This document shows, in pieces, positions 40,908-51,770 of a stretch of DNA of 64,000 nt. The notes beneath the pieces were generated by a model, which was given only the letters and a program-made list of their open reading frames with translations, was not told the origin of the DNA and made no database searches. Both the position numbers and the translations under genes were made by a program. The DNA comes from Lichenostomus cassidix. Taxonomy: Eukaryota; Chordata; Aves; Passeriformes; Meliphagidae. Numbering within the stretch: the first letter of the stretch is position 1; each line of letters opens with the position of its first letter. The DNA is taken from the NCBI GenBank assembly GCA_008360975.2, contig CM039184.1, forward strand, positions 53,534,797-53,598,796, given 5' to 3'.

Positions 40908-41440
40908 CTTGGCAATTTAGAGCCTGCAAAAGGAACAGGAAGGTACAAAGAATTCAGGGCATTTTGCAGCAGTGTGGCTGGAGAGAAAGACATGCAGCCA
41001 GTGGGGAGCTGAGTGAAGCAGCTGGAACATGGTCCTGGTGGACTGCTGCTTGCTAAATCTGCCTAATGTGATGAACTGAAACTAAATCAGAATGCATATC
41101 GTGTGTTTAAACACATATAACTGGCACCCATGACTAAAAGAAATTCTACTGATTTTATATTTTACATTAGACCTTGATCTGAAAAACTACGTCTGTTTCC
41201 CTGCAGGAAGCAAGCAAGCCAAAATGTTTTTAAATCTATTTCTGAGTTTGTATTGAGGCTTTTCTACTTCAACAAATTCCAGCAAGACAGTTTGCCAGGA
41301 GTTTTTTCTTGGTCCGTCTACTTAACCACTACTTAAGCATTACAAACAAAAAGTAAAAATCCAGCAACAAGTTGATTACCTTGCAGAACCCCTCAGCAGC
41401 TCTTCGCCTCTGCTCCCCTAAACAAGATGTGACCGGACAG
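40908..41440 (-). other. SOD3: SOD3 5' UTR with one intron (40926-41379)
   Basis: Reading on the - strand, CTGCAAG|GTAATC gives a good donor at 41379 and CCTTTTGCAG gives an acceptor at 40926. Together they define an intron of about 454 bp and place an untranslated first exon at about 41380-41440. A short leader (40908-40925) precedes the ATG. The upstream exon end is estimated from the TATA-like box, not seen directly. Confidence 0.7.
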
Positions 41441-41466
41441 AAAGCCAGAGTTGCTTGAAGGTGATG

Positions 41467-41472
41467 CTTATA
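41467..41472 (-). promoter_or_regulatory. TATA-like box of the SOD3 promoter
   Basis: CTTATA on the + strand reads TATAAG on the coding strand. It lies about 90 bp upstream of the inferred donor, so transcription starting about 30 bp downstream (near 41440) gives a small first exon. This is inference from spacing. Confidence 0.5.
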
Positions 41473-41514
41473 GGAACTGCGTCTTTGTGTAGAAATTAGG
41501 TAACGCTGGTTCAG

Positions 41515-41585
41515 GGGAGGAGGGAGAACTGTGGGAGGGGAGGGAGGCGGGGACGGAGGGAAGAAGGAAGGGAGGGGAGAAAGTT
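41515..41585. promoter_or_regulatory. G-rich promoter-proximal tract with Sp1-like site
   Basis: A strongly asymmetric G/A tract begins about 45 bp upstream of the TATA-like box. It includes GGCGGGG at 41546-41552, a GC-box core, and four G-runs at 41533-41552 that fit a canonical G-quadruplex pattern on the + (template) strand. Confidence 0.55.
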
Positions 41586-41673
41586 CTAGGCATTTTTGTT
41601 TTGGGCAGGGTGAACGTTTTATCCTTTCCTGGTGAGTTTGTTAGTCTGGCTCTTGGTCCTCACCGGCATTTCC

Positions 41674-41704
41674 TCCCCCCCCCAACCCCCCCCAAAAAAA
41701 AAAG
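41674..41704. repeat. C/A homopolymer patch
   Basis: C9, AA, C8, then a run of about 10 A. Simple sequence about 90 bp upstream of the G-rich SOD3 promoter tract. Confidence 0.85.
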
Positions 41705-42081
41705 GAAAAAGGCCATGAAGCTTTGAAATTAATCTGCCTTTTGGTGACTTCATGCTCTCATCTGAAAGAAGTGAACTTCAGCACAAAGGGAGGGGAGAGG
41801 AAGGAGCTTTTTTAAGGCACAGCTCAGTAGTTTGCTCACTTGTGTGCTGGTTGTCTGAAGCTGGTTTGCATTTTTATTTCTTAGTCAAAGTAGAAACTGG
41901 TACCTGAGCAACATAAACTGATCTACATGGATATATGCAAAAGTTTTTGTGGATTTAGAAACTGAGTTTAAACTGTAGATGTTGAGGTACATGTCAGTGA
42001 TGCCTCTGAAGTTTTTGGGTTAGCATCTGCTGAGTTACTCACCAAGATACCACCTGCTCCACTGCAGCCCTTCTGCTGCTC

Positions 42082-42106
42082 TTTTTTTTTTTTTCCTTTT
42101 TTTTTT
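42082..42106. repeat. Poly-T tract
   Basis: T13, CC, then T10: a homopolymer stretch in intergenic DNA with no gene content. Confidence 0.9.
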
Positions 42107-45100
42107 GACACTAGCAGTGATTTCTTTCCTAAGAGAGAAGTACACAGTACTGAGGCAGTGCAACATCAGACTGAAGTGCAGAGAAATTGCTCAGAAGCTG
42201 GCTGGAGCACGGAGAGTTCACATGTGTTTCACCATCCCATGAACTAAGAAATGCTCTCCTCTCAGGGGCATTGCCCTGCCTATAGCACTTCCCACTGTTG
42301 TAGCTGAAATGTGGATTTGTCTGTCACAAGATCAATTTAACAGGGTGAGATTTCTGTAGAGAGAAAAAAAGTTGCTCTTATTACTCTGGAACAATTCTAA
42401 ACGCAAGAAAATGGCAAAGAAAATCCTTTTCCCAGTTCACATCTTTTGCCAGCTGGGTAAGGAATGGGACTGTCAGCTTCTGCAATGGTAAAATTGTGTG
42501 TGTTAATCTTACCAGTACCATATACTACATCAGATCCAAGATACTCAGTTATCTGAGAAAAACAATTTTTTTTCTTTATGTATGAGGGAGAGTAGAGCTA
42601 AAGGAATGTCAACTACTTGGATCATTAGCCTGGGAGAGGAAATAGAGTTAACTAACTTTAGTTTTGAATATTGTGATATTGAATGTGTTGCTTTAGCTCT
42701 GGGCTTCAGTTCATAATCTGTGAGACTGGTATTTCTTCAGGGTATTTACAAGATTTTCAGATCACTGTGCTCTTGGGCACTGTGCAATGTTCAGTGGGAG
42801 CTGAATTGTCACAGAGGCTGAGTGCCAGGATTGCCCATCACCCCAAGCCTAACACCACCTCCTTTGCAGCTCTTCCCGAGCTCATTCACTGGCAGTCTCT
42901 GAGCTGGGAAAAATCCACACTTGCAGTGTGGCAATATTATGAAATTGCTTCGGTTTAAAGTATTTGAGAGTTTTATAATCAAGTTTTATAAATACACACA
43001 AGAAATGTTCAGCTAAAACTAGCGAAATGCAAAGGGGACTGGCTTAAGTTTGTAAAATTATTATTAATGTGTTTGACAGCAAACATCCAGTCTAGATACT
43101 GTTAGAAAAATTATTTCTTAGCAGCATAAACCATTTTTTGAGGGGTCATGACAAATGGAAGTAAGAAAGGACCATCATTCATTGTTTATTGTCTGAGTCA
43201 CAAAGTAGTGAACTGCAATTGAGTTTAACACTTTTACAAGGAAATTTCTGAGCCAGCAGTCAGTACTCCGAGAATTGTAGAGCTTTAATTGAATTATAAA
43301 GCATTTTGAAATGAAAACTAGGGATAGAATTGTAGCTGGCTTAGATACAGCAGTGTTTCTGACTTCAGTGGCATTTGTGCTGTCTACACTAGGTGGGATT
43401 TTGTCCCTGGAAAAACCTACTTGCTGCTCTTTTTTGATGTACTGCACATGAGGGAGTGAAGCAGAGATGCAGAAGGTGTAAAGGAGATGATCAAAGGGAC
43501 AGAAAGGACTGCAGCAAAGTGAAATGATGTATTTGTAGTGCTCTGCACTTCAGAGAATGAAAAGGAAATAGTGGCTGTGGGCCGCTGTCAGAAAGATGTA
43601 TTTTTAAAAGGAGAAGGGCTGATAACTACAAGGAATGCGATTGCCAGGGTGATTTGGCATTCATTTTGAGTCTGAAAGATGGTCACTAAGTACTAACCAG
43701 GTGTATCATTAAAGTCTGTCGTTACCCACTGCCGGTGTTTTAATTTTCTGGTTACAAAGAGGTGTGAATAATGGGCTTAACAGCCTTTAAAGCAGACAGT
43801 TACTGGGAAGAAAGCCCACAGTGACCTGACCATGCACTTGTGTTAGAATCACTGCTCTAAAAAAATAGACCTCTGCTTTTGTCCCAGTTCTCCAAGATCT
43901 TTTATATCCTGAGTTTCAAGCAATATCCTAAAGTTTCCTGGACTATACAAGACAGATTAGTCAAAACAACTTCTGCAAGGCTCTCTAGACCACGTAGGAA
44001 AAATTCTATTTTATGGGGAGCTTGATACCAGGCTCTGCTCACAAGTTCCCCGTCCATGCTGTGACCTTCAGGGCTTTTTGGTTGGTGGTCTTGTTTTGCA
44101 GTGACATCATTCCTATTACCCTGCTGTGAGACTTAATGTTTGATTTGTCCACCACAGAGTTAAACACAATGAGGAAAACACTGCATAGGAGAGCATCCTT
44201 TTATAGCAAACTGTAGCCTTTTTCATGTCTCCAGCACATGGATCTGCTCTCAGTGATTTTTTGATAGAATGATTCTCCATAAAAATGACCGGGAGAAGGA
44301 AGCTTTTATGTCTTTGAGAGTGAGTGATGACACTGAATGCTTTTCTCCACGTATGGCACAGGCTGGATGGAGCAGCTGAAAGAAAGGGGACATTTGTAGT
44401 CTGAGGGAAACAGAGTCAAGATCCTTGAGCACCTGATCTGCTCCTTTGGTTTTGAGCTGGCCCCGGGCTCTGGGTAGCACTTCACCCCGCAGGAATCATG
44501 ATGGAGCAACTGGTTTGCAATTCCTATGTGGAGAAAGAAAGAAAAGAAAATTAAACATTTTGCTGTAGCAAATGGAAAATCTGTTGCTGCTCATGACTTA
44601 TTCTTCCTGTTTAATCCTGTTCCTTGACTTGGTATTTCTATTTAAAGAAATAAAAATATTTGTTGCCTAAGATAAGCATTCATTTATAATATTCTTGCAA
44701 AAGAGCTAGAAGCATTTCCAACTTTTCAGGGCATTACCCATACAAAATCGAGTTAAAATAATAAACAAAAGGAAAAAAGCACTGTTCTCTCTGGGGAATA
44801 ATTTTTCTTGAAAATAGAAGCTCATGCAAGTGTCAAACTGCTCTGCGTCAGCCAATTTGAAAAATTCTTGAAATTCTTCCTCTTTAATAGCTTGTGAAGA
44901 AATCATTTTATGAAAGTGAGGAAGAGATGATCTGTAAGTAAGCTTTTAGAAAAAGCTGCATTCAGAAACTCATTCTAAGTCTGTCAACCTAATTTAACAG
45001 AATTTCATCTTCACATATGAATATAAAATATAAATAAGTAATGTAAAAAGTCGGGATGGAGCCCAGCCAATAATTCAGGTTATTATTTGTGTTTTCATTT

Positions 45101-46239
45101 ATTCTCTGATTTTTATAAAATAGATAAAATGTTTATCCTTTCCTCTGTGTAGCATTAATCTGATGAGGGGTTTGCTGTTTGAGAGGAGACAAGAAATAAA
45201 CACGAGACTTTTTTCAATCTCAGAGCCCGATGGTCATAAATGGAAATACTTTGGGTTTGGTTTTTTTTATTTCCAAGTGCACGTTGCACACATTGTGCAG
45301 AATTGCTCAACTTCAGCTCTGTGCATAGCTTCAAGTTGCAGCTCAGGAGCTGCAGGAAGGCTGGACCAATTGGGTCAGATGTATGAGCAGGGGTTACCTA
45401 TTAATGACTAAATACAGTTGAATTTCTCTTTCTATGACACTTAACAGCGGCTGTCTCAGAAGTCTAATGATCATCACTGATGAACTGAGCATAATTTTCA
45501 GATATTTCTGTCCTTATTGTACTAAAAAGGTGTAATTATTGATAACAGGCCACACCCTACCTTCTGCTTATGTGTGTCCCCATTTTCATCACCCTTCGTT
45601 TTGTATCTGGGCTGTGGTCTGAAAGGGGTTTAGAGACACCAAACCTTACCAATGTAAATCAAGATTTAGGCTTCTCTATCCTGTTTTTAAAACTCGTCAT
45701 TGCCGTAGGGTCTGCCACCACCTGTGGCTTGGCAATCCTTTCTCTCACAAGGTTTCCAGCTCTGTAGCCTGGTTCTCACTGCAGGTTGGAACCACTGTTT
45801 TGATTGTGCCCACTACAAACATTGGGGACAGATTATTCCCTTCTTTGCAACAGCCTCATTCAGACTTCAGAGTTTAACTCTGTACCAATGGCTCTTCTGT
45901 CTTTTAGTTAAATATTTCCAATTATTTTAAGCTTTCCTCCTCAATTTAGTAGGCTCCTGTGTTGGCTAGGCTGCCTTTTCCTATGGACTGTGCACCTCTT
46001 TCTGGAAGTCACAAACACTCCCATGTGCCAGACAAACAGCAAGAATTACCACTGTGCTTGTCATACAGACCATGTTATTCTCTACATCATCTTTTCCTGA
46101 TCCTTTCCTGCAGAACTGCTGTCTATGCAATTATTTCCAGTTTGTAATTCAGTAGTAGCTATTTCTGCCATGTGTGGGAATTTACCATTGTCTTAATAGA
46201 GTTACCTCCTTTTCTTTTTATTTTCCCCACCCCTTATTG

Positions 46240-46660
46240 TTTCTCCAGCTTGTCATGAACATTTTGAATTCTAATCCTTCCCTACAGTGTATTTACAGCC
46301 CTTCCAGATTGGTGTCAGCTGTGAATTTAATCAGTTTACTTTTTGTTCCGACGTTCACGTCATTAACAGGGGGGCTGGGTAAAGCTGAGCAGACAAACTT
46401 CTGCACCTGAGGCAGGCTGCCCTCCCCATTGGGAGCTGACTGGTTTCCAAACTGGGTACAGATTTCCTGCCGTCCCCATACCTGCTTTATAAGAGTGTGA
46501 TGAAGACTGGTTTTTTTCCCCCAGCTTGTGTGTAAGAATGTCATGTGAGATCGTAGTTAAGATATTTAGCAAAGTAAGTTCAGATAATCACCTACTTCTC
46601 CTCTATATGATTATTCTCCTGCAGAAAGGAAATAAAAAATTCCTGATGTCTTTTATCTAT
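46240..46660 (-). mobile_element. Old CR1/L3-like LINE internal fragment
   Basis: 'ctccagcttgtcatgaacat' then 'tttgaattctaatcct', 'ggtgtcagctgtgaatttaa', later 'atgtcatgtgagatcg' and 'aagatatttagcaaagtaag' follow, in order, the antisense internal region of CR1/L3-type LINEs as I recall it from amniote genomes. It is strongly diverged with gaps and a GC-rich interruption at about 46370-46500. It has no coding potential left. Confidence 0.5.
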
Positions 46661-49600
46661 TGCCCTTCCTGGCATTCAGGTAAATGCAAGAAGTTTGCCT
46701 TTTTAGTGGTTTTTCTGTGGCTGTGACTCCTGGATTAAGCCACACCTGTCATTACAGAATTTTCAGACCTCATAGGAACCAAAATAATTTACTGACCTCG
46801 AAGTATCTACATTACTATAATTCCCCTGGGAGAATCAGTGTCTTTGAAGGGCTGCCTGGCACTAAGTGGTGTCTGAAACCTTAAGCATACAAAAACTAAC
46901 AAAAAGCTACCATTTAAGTGCACATCACCACATTGCTGTCTCCCTTCTGCGAAAAGAGTCAATGGAACCCACTGGATTTTAATATTACATCAGCTGTGGA
47001 AGCAAGGATTAGGTTAATGCGTGCTAACTAGACTAAATAAATTTCCAGAGGTTCCCATTTCTGACCCTCTTATTTCTTGCAGGCAGCACCTTTTTGTGAA
47101 AGTCTCCCAGTTTGTCCATGTTCCCCACCACTTCATTACAATTGCCAGTACTGAAGGCACACTTTGCCAAAACCAGACAAGTTTTGCCAAAACCAGAAGT
47201 TTTGCCAAAACCAGGAAGGTTAAACCCATTCCTAGGTTTGCATTTTAATGTAGAATCATATGTGCTTGTCAAGTGGCTACATTAAGCTGAAAATCTTGAT
47301 GCTTTATTTACAAATTCAGGAGTATCTTGGTGCTCCCATGCCGTGTATCAGAGGCTGTGTTAGTGCTCAAATGCTTGGTGGCACCTGCAGGCACTGAGGG
47401 CTCTCTCTGCACCAGAGCTCAGCAGAAGCTGAGGGCAGTGATGTTCCAGGAGGACAAAAGCCCACCTGGCTTTACCATCAGGAGCAGCTCCTGCTCTGCT
47501 GTGGAGGCAGGAGCTATCGGGAGGCAGCCCTGCATGGAGACAGCCCTGGGCTCCTGCTGGAGTCAGGACTCAGCAGCGTCTGGGAGGATCCTCATCCTTG
47601 AGCTCTGCAAGGTGCAGGAGAGCCCGTGAACTCCTGGAGGCTTTGTCAGAGCAAGTATTTCACCTCAGATGATGTTGTATGCTGCTATAGAATAAAATAA
47701 TTTTTAAAAGGTATGGCTTATCTGTGTTGGGTACCCACCTCCTTTGAGAATAGTGTACTGCAATTCAGGACCTGAGCCTCTGAGTACTTTTCAAAGTTTG
47801 TTGTAAAACCTTTGAATTTGTGTCTTTCAACAGCAGAAATAATAAATTTTTTAAAATACAACATTTTACAGAGTAAAAATAGTTTTTATGGTAAAGTGGC
47901 TCCCCATCTTTTTAGCCATATTTATTCCAGTGGTTGACTTTTGTCAGAATAACTGAAACCCTGAGAGACTGATGAAGTTTAACAGTGTGTGTTCATTATA
48001 TCCAATTTTGTTGTCTCAGGGAAAATGCAGACTCCTAAGTCCTATTTACACTCTGAAATTTCAGAGGTTCCAGCCCTCATCTGACCTTAACACCTCTTAG
48101 TTTTGTACAGCTTTTGTAAGCCTGTGCACATGTTTAAATTCTCCCATGGCAAATGGTTTTGGAGATCAGATGTTCAGGATTAAGAACACAACCAGGTTTT
48201 GCCTTGTATAAAATCATTTTGACATTTTAGTGGAAGTCATTAAGATTGTTTTCTTGTACTCTCAAATGGGCCCCAGTATGAGTGAGCCATTTTTAGGAAA
48301 ATTACATAAAAAGATTTGAATTGCTAAATTACTCACCTTGAGAATGTTAACACAAATATTTTGAAAACTCTGAAGGTTCTACCTAAGGTAAATATTTTCC
48401 CTTGAACTCCTCCCCTGGGAAGATTAATTCCCAAATAAATAAATAATTAAAGTCAGGGGCCATTCTAAGTACAAGCAAGTAGAAATAGTCACTTCTAGCT
48501 GAAGATGCTCTTAGTATTGTTTTGATTTGCTCTTTTTTTTCTTTAACTGTGCAGTGGAACACAAACCTCTCCAAATGGTGCCAGGTTTAAGGAGCTCCAC
48601 AGAGGTGCAGCGTGGTTCTGTGGGTTCTGATTTCCAGCCAGGTGAATCTCACAAGTTCCAGCCCAGCAGCACAAAGGATTCAAGTATCTCTGGAATTGGA
48701 TGTTTGGCTCTAGAAAAACAGAGGATAGATAGGAGGCAAAGACAGGAAGGCACTATGTTTTTATCAGCTCCGATGTCTGCATTAATAGGCAAGACTGGGA
48801 ATGCCACCTGCTTACAGAAAGGCTTTCAACTGATAGGGCATGGAGTTCTTAATAGTATTCCATTAGATATAATGAGGTATGCTGGTGCAGATTTCCCCCC
48901 TGAAGTTTGCATGCATTTGTACAAAATAAGGCTCCTGCTGGGGTGTTTTATGAATGTGGAGTTTTTCAGTTCCAGTTAAATAGGATAACCAGCTGTTTTC
49001 CAAGACACATGAAGAAATCCTTGGATTGGATGTTGTTTCTACTCTCGTCATTAGCATGCCTCCAAAAAAAGAATGAAAACACAGAAATATTTTACTGCAA
49101 CCTTCTTGAAGGGAAGGCAATCCTTTGAATGCATCAGAAATTGTTCTCAGAGATGCTGGGGGGTGGGGGGAGGGAAGAGAAAAATCCATTTTCTTTGTCC
49201 CTTGATTTTACAAACCTTCTTTCCATCTTCTACCTCCTATGAGTTGTCATCTGTGTTGTCACTTGCAAGACTTTATTCCAAAAACCTGCAGATGTTATTA
49301 AATTTGAGGATTATAAGGTTACGTAGGACGTGGTAGAAGCCAGATACGGATTGGATGTTTTTATTAGAGGATTACCAAATTTTGTAAACAAGAATGTGCC
49401 TGAGTAATTTTACTGGAAGCTCTGCTGTGCTTGTTATGAAACATCTGAATCTGATGCGGATACAGAGCTGCACCTCAGCAAGGTCCAGGTCTCTTATCAC
49501 ACCAAGGACAGGTCACGTTCATGATGTGTAAAGCTGGATCATTGCAAATGATGTATAGTGGTTTCACTGGGAAAAGTGTAATTCATGGCAGACGTATCTC

Positions 49601-50374
49601 ACCATAAAATGCCAAATATCCCAATGACTTGTTCACTTCAAAACCCTTTTCCAGTGCTGGTACATGTTATTGACAACAAAATAAAATCAACATACAAGGT
49701 GTGTACTTCAGTGTTAGTTTCATATACAGGGAAAATATCTAATGTTTTTAGTAGTTTTTTATAACTTGCATACTCCTAGTATATGACACCAGGATCTTAA
49801 GCAAACTTGTTGCTCCTAAGGCATGAGATTATGATGGCATGTAACTAACTCTGTAAATGTCAGTATACTGGTGTGTTTGTGAGTGAGGGGCTAACTCAAG
49901 AGAAAAGTGAAGAGTATTGAATAAGGAATTTGTGTTGTACTTCCAAGTGCACCTTTTCTTCTGCCACCGGGCTGAATTATTGCTGGGATAATAAAGTCCA
50001 CTTGATTCATATGATCAGACTCCTAATCACTTAATAAACCACTCGACAAGTTATTTGGTAGAGTGGCAAATTATTAACTGGCTGAAGATCCAGCAAGCAG
50101 CAGCTGTTTCATAGTAGAAACTTCACTGGGAGAACTGGCCCGAAAATGCCCATGTTCAGTGCCAGAAAAAATTATTTTTTAGTTTCAAAGTTATTCCCCA
50201 CTTGGATCTACAAGGAAAGGAAAAAGTCATGTCCGTGTATTTAATTTGAAATTGTAATTAGTGGCATAAATGAACGTTTGCTGTTTATACTATATTTATG
50301 TATTTCCTAGCTGTGAATTAGTCATACAGATCCTGTTCCACTCAGAACCCCATCATCAGTTTGAGCTTTTCATT
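46661..50374. other. Intergenic region, no gene supported
   Basis: Holds a three-copy tandem repeat at 47163-47217 and a GC-rich patch at about 47370-47640. A stretch from about 49950 to 50340 with several TAAT/ATTA cores is noted as a possible conserved element. Open frames (for example 150 codons at 48527) show no recognised similarity and were not accepted as genes. Confidence 0.7.
47163..47217. repeat. Three-copy tandem repeat (about 18-20 bp unit)
   Basis: The unit TTTGCCAAAACCAGA recurs three times at 47163, 47182 and 47201, with small differences between copies. TTTTGCCAAAA is itself nearly palindromic. In translation it gives a spurious VLAKL-type periodic peptide on the - strand. 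Confidence 0.9.
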
Positions 50375-50610
50375 GAATCATAGGAAACCCTGTGTTGGAA
50401 GGGACTCACAAGGATCATCAAGTCCAACTGCCATCCCTACACAGGACACTCCAAGAATCACCATGTGCCTGAGAGCATTGTCCAAATGCTTCTTGAACTC
50501 TGTCAGGCTTGGTGCTGCAACCATTTTCCTGGGGAGCTGTTCCAGTGCCCAACCACCCTCTGGATTATCTTTCTCTGATATCCAACCTAAACCTCATGTG
50601 AGACACCTAT
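50375..50610 (-). mobile_element. CR1 LINE 3' fragment
   Basis: 'gaatcatagg' then 'gttggaagggactcacaagg', 'atcatcaagtccaactgcc', 'ggggagctgttccagtgccc' and 'tccaacctaaacctc' are the hallmark antisense CR1 3' sequence. It is the best preserved CR1 in the window, with its 3' end at the left. The 83-codon open frame over it is not a gene. Confidence 0.9.
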
Positions 50611-50949
50611 GAGGTCTCCCCTGAGTGTGGTTATTCAGTTTATTAAAATCCAGTTGTCTGTTTCTGCAGGAAGGATGAGTATCTTTTGCCTTGACTATGG
50701 ATATTTAGTCATGTTTTTGACTGGATCTAAGATGGCACAGTAGGATTTTTAGTTTTTCTTTTGATTTAGTGGGTAATTTTTAACTTCAAGGTTGCTCTCA
50801 CAATATCCAGCTGGGTCAGGATTTTAAAATCAGCTTTGTGAGAGTTCAGCTGGAATTCCACTATGAAATTTAGATTTTAAGAAACTTCACATCAAATGGT
50901 AAATCTCTCTACAAGGCAGAGCATGCATACTGTATGCAATCACATAGTT

Positions 50950-51020
50950 ACACAGTTCCTCATTATAACCCTATAGTCTCATTTTTCAGACAGGAGAAGA
51001 GAATCTCTGAGTTCTGAACA
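50950..51020 (-). mobile_element. Possible MIR SINE fragment
   Basis: 'cattataaccctatagtctc' then 'atttttcagacaggagaaga' then 'gaatctctgag' resembles an antisense MIR tail. Short and diverged. Confidence 0.45.
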
Positions 51021-51164
51021 CTTCTGGCGTGGTGTGACTACATAGTTTGATAACTGCTCTGTGTAGCTTCATCAGAGAATATTGTCACATCACAAAAGAA
51101 AATATGGTCCTAGGATTAAAAGACAGATTTGGATTCTGGAAGCATTTTAGACATCCTCTTTCTC

Positions 51165-51285
51165 TTGACACGGAGTAAGGAATCTAGCCTCCTCTTACCT
51201 CCAATTTGCCCTTCTTCAAAATGTTGATAATGATGACTCACTTCCTCATGGGGGTACTTTGAAGCTTAGATGAAGTCTGAGTTTT
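51165..51285 (+). mobile_element. MIR SINE fragment
   Basis: 'cttacctccaatttgccctt' then 'cttcaaaatgttgataatga', 'tgactcacttcctcatgggg' and 'tttgaagcttagatgaa' align in order with the MIR 3' half as I recall it (TTTCC-TCT-TAAAATG-GATAAT, then CTCAT-GGG-TT). It lies in opposite orientation to the fragment at 50950. Confidence 0.6.
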
Positions 51286-51669
51286 TTCTGACACTGAGAA
51301 AATTGATGTCAGAAACTGCAATATTGGAATACTAATCTTTCAAGGCTAAGACAAATAATTGTCCCCAAATGAAAAGCTATTTTTTCTGCAAATTTTTGGC
51401 TCTCTCTATAATGTTCTTTGAATTAGTAGTGTCCAAACGTAATACAGACAACAGAAGAGACAGTGGACACTGCTTGCTTAAGTAAACAGCAGCCAGAGCC
51501 TAAATTATTAGTAAATACCAAGGCTTCATTTAGGTTGAATAACGCTGCAATCCAACAAATAAATGAGCCATCAAGTTTGAATTTATGTAGCATACAAAAC
51601 ACATTAAAGCCATCTGACCATGACAAAGGCCTTTTCTGCTGTGAATAATGAGGCCAACATATTAGAATA

Positions 51670-51770
51670 TCCTTTAGATGAGACATTAAACCCAAGGTCC
51701 TTTCTCTTTGTCTCTGGTGGCTCTTCAGGTGCAAGTTAAAGACTCCATGGCATTTCACTAAAACCATAGA
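51670..51770 (+). mobile_element. Ancient vertebrate SINE-like tail fragment
   Basis: 'cctttagatgagacattaaa' followed by 'cccaaggtcc', then 'gttaaagactccatggcat', resembles a tail shared by old vertebrate SINEs (GATGAGACGTTAAACC-AGGTCC ... TTAAAGATCCCATGGCA as I recall it). The exact family cannot be assigned by eye. Confidence 0.5.

Larger units (their letters stand above)
41586..46239. other. Intergenic region upstream of SOD3
   Basis: No gene supported. It contains a C9/C8/A-run simple-sequence patch at about 41674-41704 and a T-rich tract at about 42082-42106. The part from about 45560 may be more of the CR1-like element that follows, but I cannot show it. Other open frames are short and unrecognised. 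Confidence 0.7.

Noticed and set aside
48527..48979. 150-codon open frame on the + strand
   Set aside because: No recognised similarity, no splice or promoter context, no domain; the extent is compatible with chance in 64 kb. A protein search could overturn this.
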